A stretch of 5,676 bases of DNA, taken from contig JABDQT010000126.1 in NCBI GenBank assembly GCA_013042165.1, positions 1 through 5,676 on the forward strand, in the 5' to 3' direction. The DNA is from Kiritimatiellales bacterium (lineage in GTDB: Bacteria > Verrucomicrobiota > Kiritimatiellia > Kiritimatiellales > Pontiellaceae). The position numbers and the translations under genes are program-made. The notes under the pieces were generated by a model that saw only the letters and a list, made by a program, of their open reading frames with translations, did no database searches and was not told the DNA's origin. This document shows, in pieces, positions 5,303 through 5,676 of the stretch. How positions within the stretch are numbered: position 1 is the stretch's first letter; the number at the start of each line of letters is the position of its first letter.

Positions 5303-5356
5303 ATTGGCTCATAGAGCCAACGCTACAACGTTGTAGTGTCGGCTCTATGAGCCGAT
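5303..5356. terminator. Compound dyad hairpin between convergent rhomboid and uvrB genes
   Basis: A perfect 13-bp inverted repeat pairs 5306-5318 with 5341-5353 and can extend to 5303-5356 with A-T and G-T pairs. Nested inside is a perfect 14-bp palindrome, CTACAACGTTGTAG (5323-5336). Each outer arm can also fold on itself (GGCTC-3 nt-GAGCC). The element fills the 60-nt gap between the two stop codons, so a bidirectional terminator is likely. The T-runs are weak (GATTTAA on the plus strand). The nested symmetry also resembles a dispersed palindromic repeat. Confidence 0.6.
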
Positions 5357-5676
5357 TTAATCAGCATTCTTCAGCTTCTTGATCTGATCGCGCAGCACGG
5401 CGGCGCGTTCGAATTCCAGGGCATCGGCGGCCTCAAGCATTTCCTGCTCAAGCTGATGAAGGGTCTCGCTGACGCTGTATTCCATACCGTCTTCGGCCAC
5501 GGCCAGCTCCACGGTTTCTTCGGCGGTTTCGTAGATCGTTTTAAGGCTGTCCTGAATATCCTTTTTGATCGCCTGCGGTACAATGCCATGTTCCTTGTTA
5601 TAGGCGGTCTGCTTCTCGCGGCGGTGATCGCATTTGTCGAGCATGCGCTGCATGGAGTCGGTGATCTTCTCGGCAT
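5357..5676 (-). CDS. uvrB: Excinuclease ABC subunit B, C-terminal part (5' end outside window)
   Basis: The last 105 residues of UvrB, the DNA-loading helicase-like subunit of nucleotide excision repair. Visible are the end of the second helicase domain (ADKIT-like 'AEKITDSMQRML', then 'RREKQTAYNKEHGI-PQ-IKK', a strongly conserved UvrB stretch) and, after a variable acidic linker, the C-terminal UVR domain (LEQEMLEAADALEFERAAVLRD-IKKL) that binds UvrC. The Walker A, beta-hairpin and remaining helicase motifs lie beyond the window. The stop, TTA on the plus strand at 5357-5359, comes a few residues after the UVR domain, as usual for the family, so the C-terminus is complete. The DNA-damage role has no evident connection to the queuosine genes. 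Confidence 0.95.
   Translation of the reverse strand, partial: AEKITDSMQRMLDKCDHRREKQTAYNKEHGIVPQAIKKDIQDSLKTIYETAEETVELAVAEDGMEYSVSETLHQLEQEMLEAADALEFERAAVLRDQIKKLKNAD

Overview
This is an ordinary bacterial chromosomal window, moderately GC-rich and densely coded. Its core is a nearly complete set of genes for making preQ1, the 7-deazaguanine precursor of the tRNA nucleoside queuosine. The organism cannot be fixed from sequence alone. The style of the proteins, including a rhomboid protease with a basic tail and a C-terminal 'ILDKI...LT..E...L' module, and the many dyad-symmetric intergenic elements, fit a Gram-negative bacterium, perhaps of the PVC superphylum (Verrucomicrobiota/Kiritimatiellota/Lentisphaerota). 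That placement is a weak inference.

Layout. Positions 1-584 (+) hold the C-terminal two-thirds of an ornithine-carbamoyltransferase-family enzyme (argF-like). Five genes follow on the same strand with gaps of 13 nt or less, or with overlaps: a HAD-family hydrolase (598-1239), a phosphoglycolate-phosphatase-like HAD (1239-1874), queE (1878-2627) and queC (2633-3325). After a 112-nt gap containing a heptamer tandem repeat and a long imperfect inverted repeat comes queD (3438-3803). queF (3858-4274) lies on the opposite strand and converges on queD, with two back-to-back perfect 8-bp hairpins between the stop codons. A 233-nt divergent intergenic region holds a good queF promoter candidate and a 38-bp imperfect palindrome. 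Next come a rhomboid intramembrane protease (4508-5296, +), a compound hairpin between convergent genes, and the C-terminus of uvrB (5357-5676, -), which runs off the window.

How the genes work together. QueD converts dihydroneopterin triphosphate to 6-carboxytetrahydropterin. QueE rearranges this to 7-carboxy-7-deazaguanine, QueC makes preQ0 with ATP and ammonia, and QueF reduces preQ0 to preQ1. Having queF beside queDEC points to tRNA queuosine rather than archaeosine or preQ0-based DNA modification. GTP cyclohydrolase I, Tgt, QueA and QueG/QueH are not in the window. The carbamoyltransferase, the two HAD enzymes, the rhomboid protease and UvrB have no obvious link to this pathway.

I do not see an undescribed multi-gene system. 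The points worth a second look are residue substitutions at normally conserved positions (QueE GGE to GGA, QueF His to Tyr, the carbamoyltransferase substrate loops) and four unusual symmetric intergenic elements.
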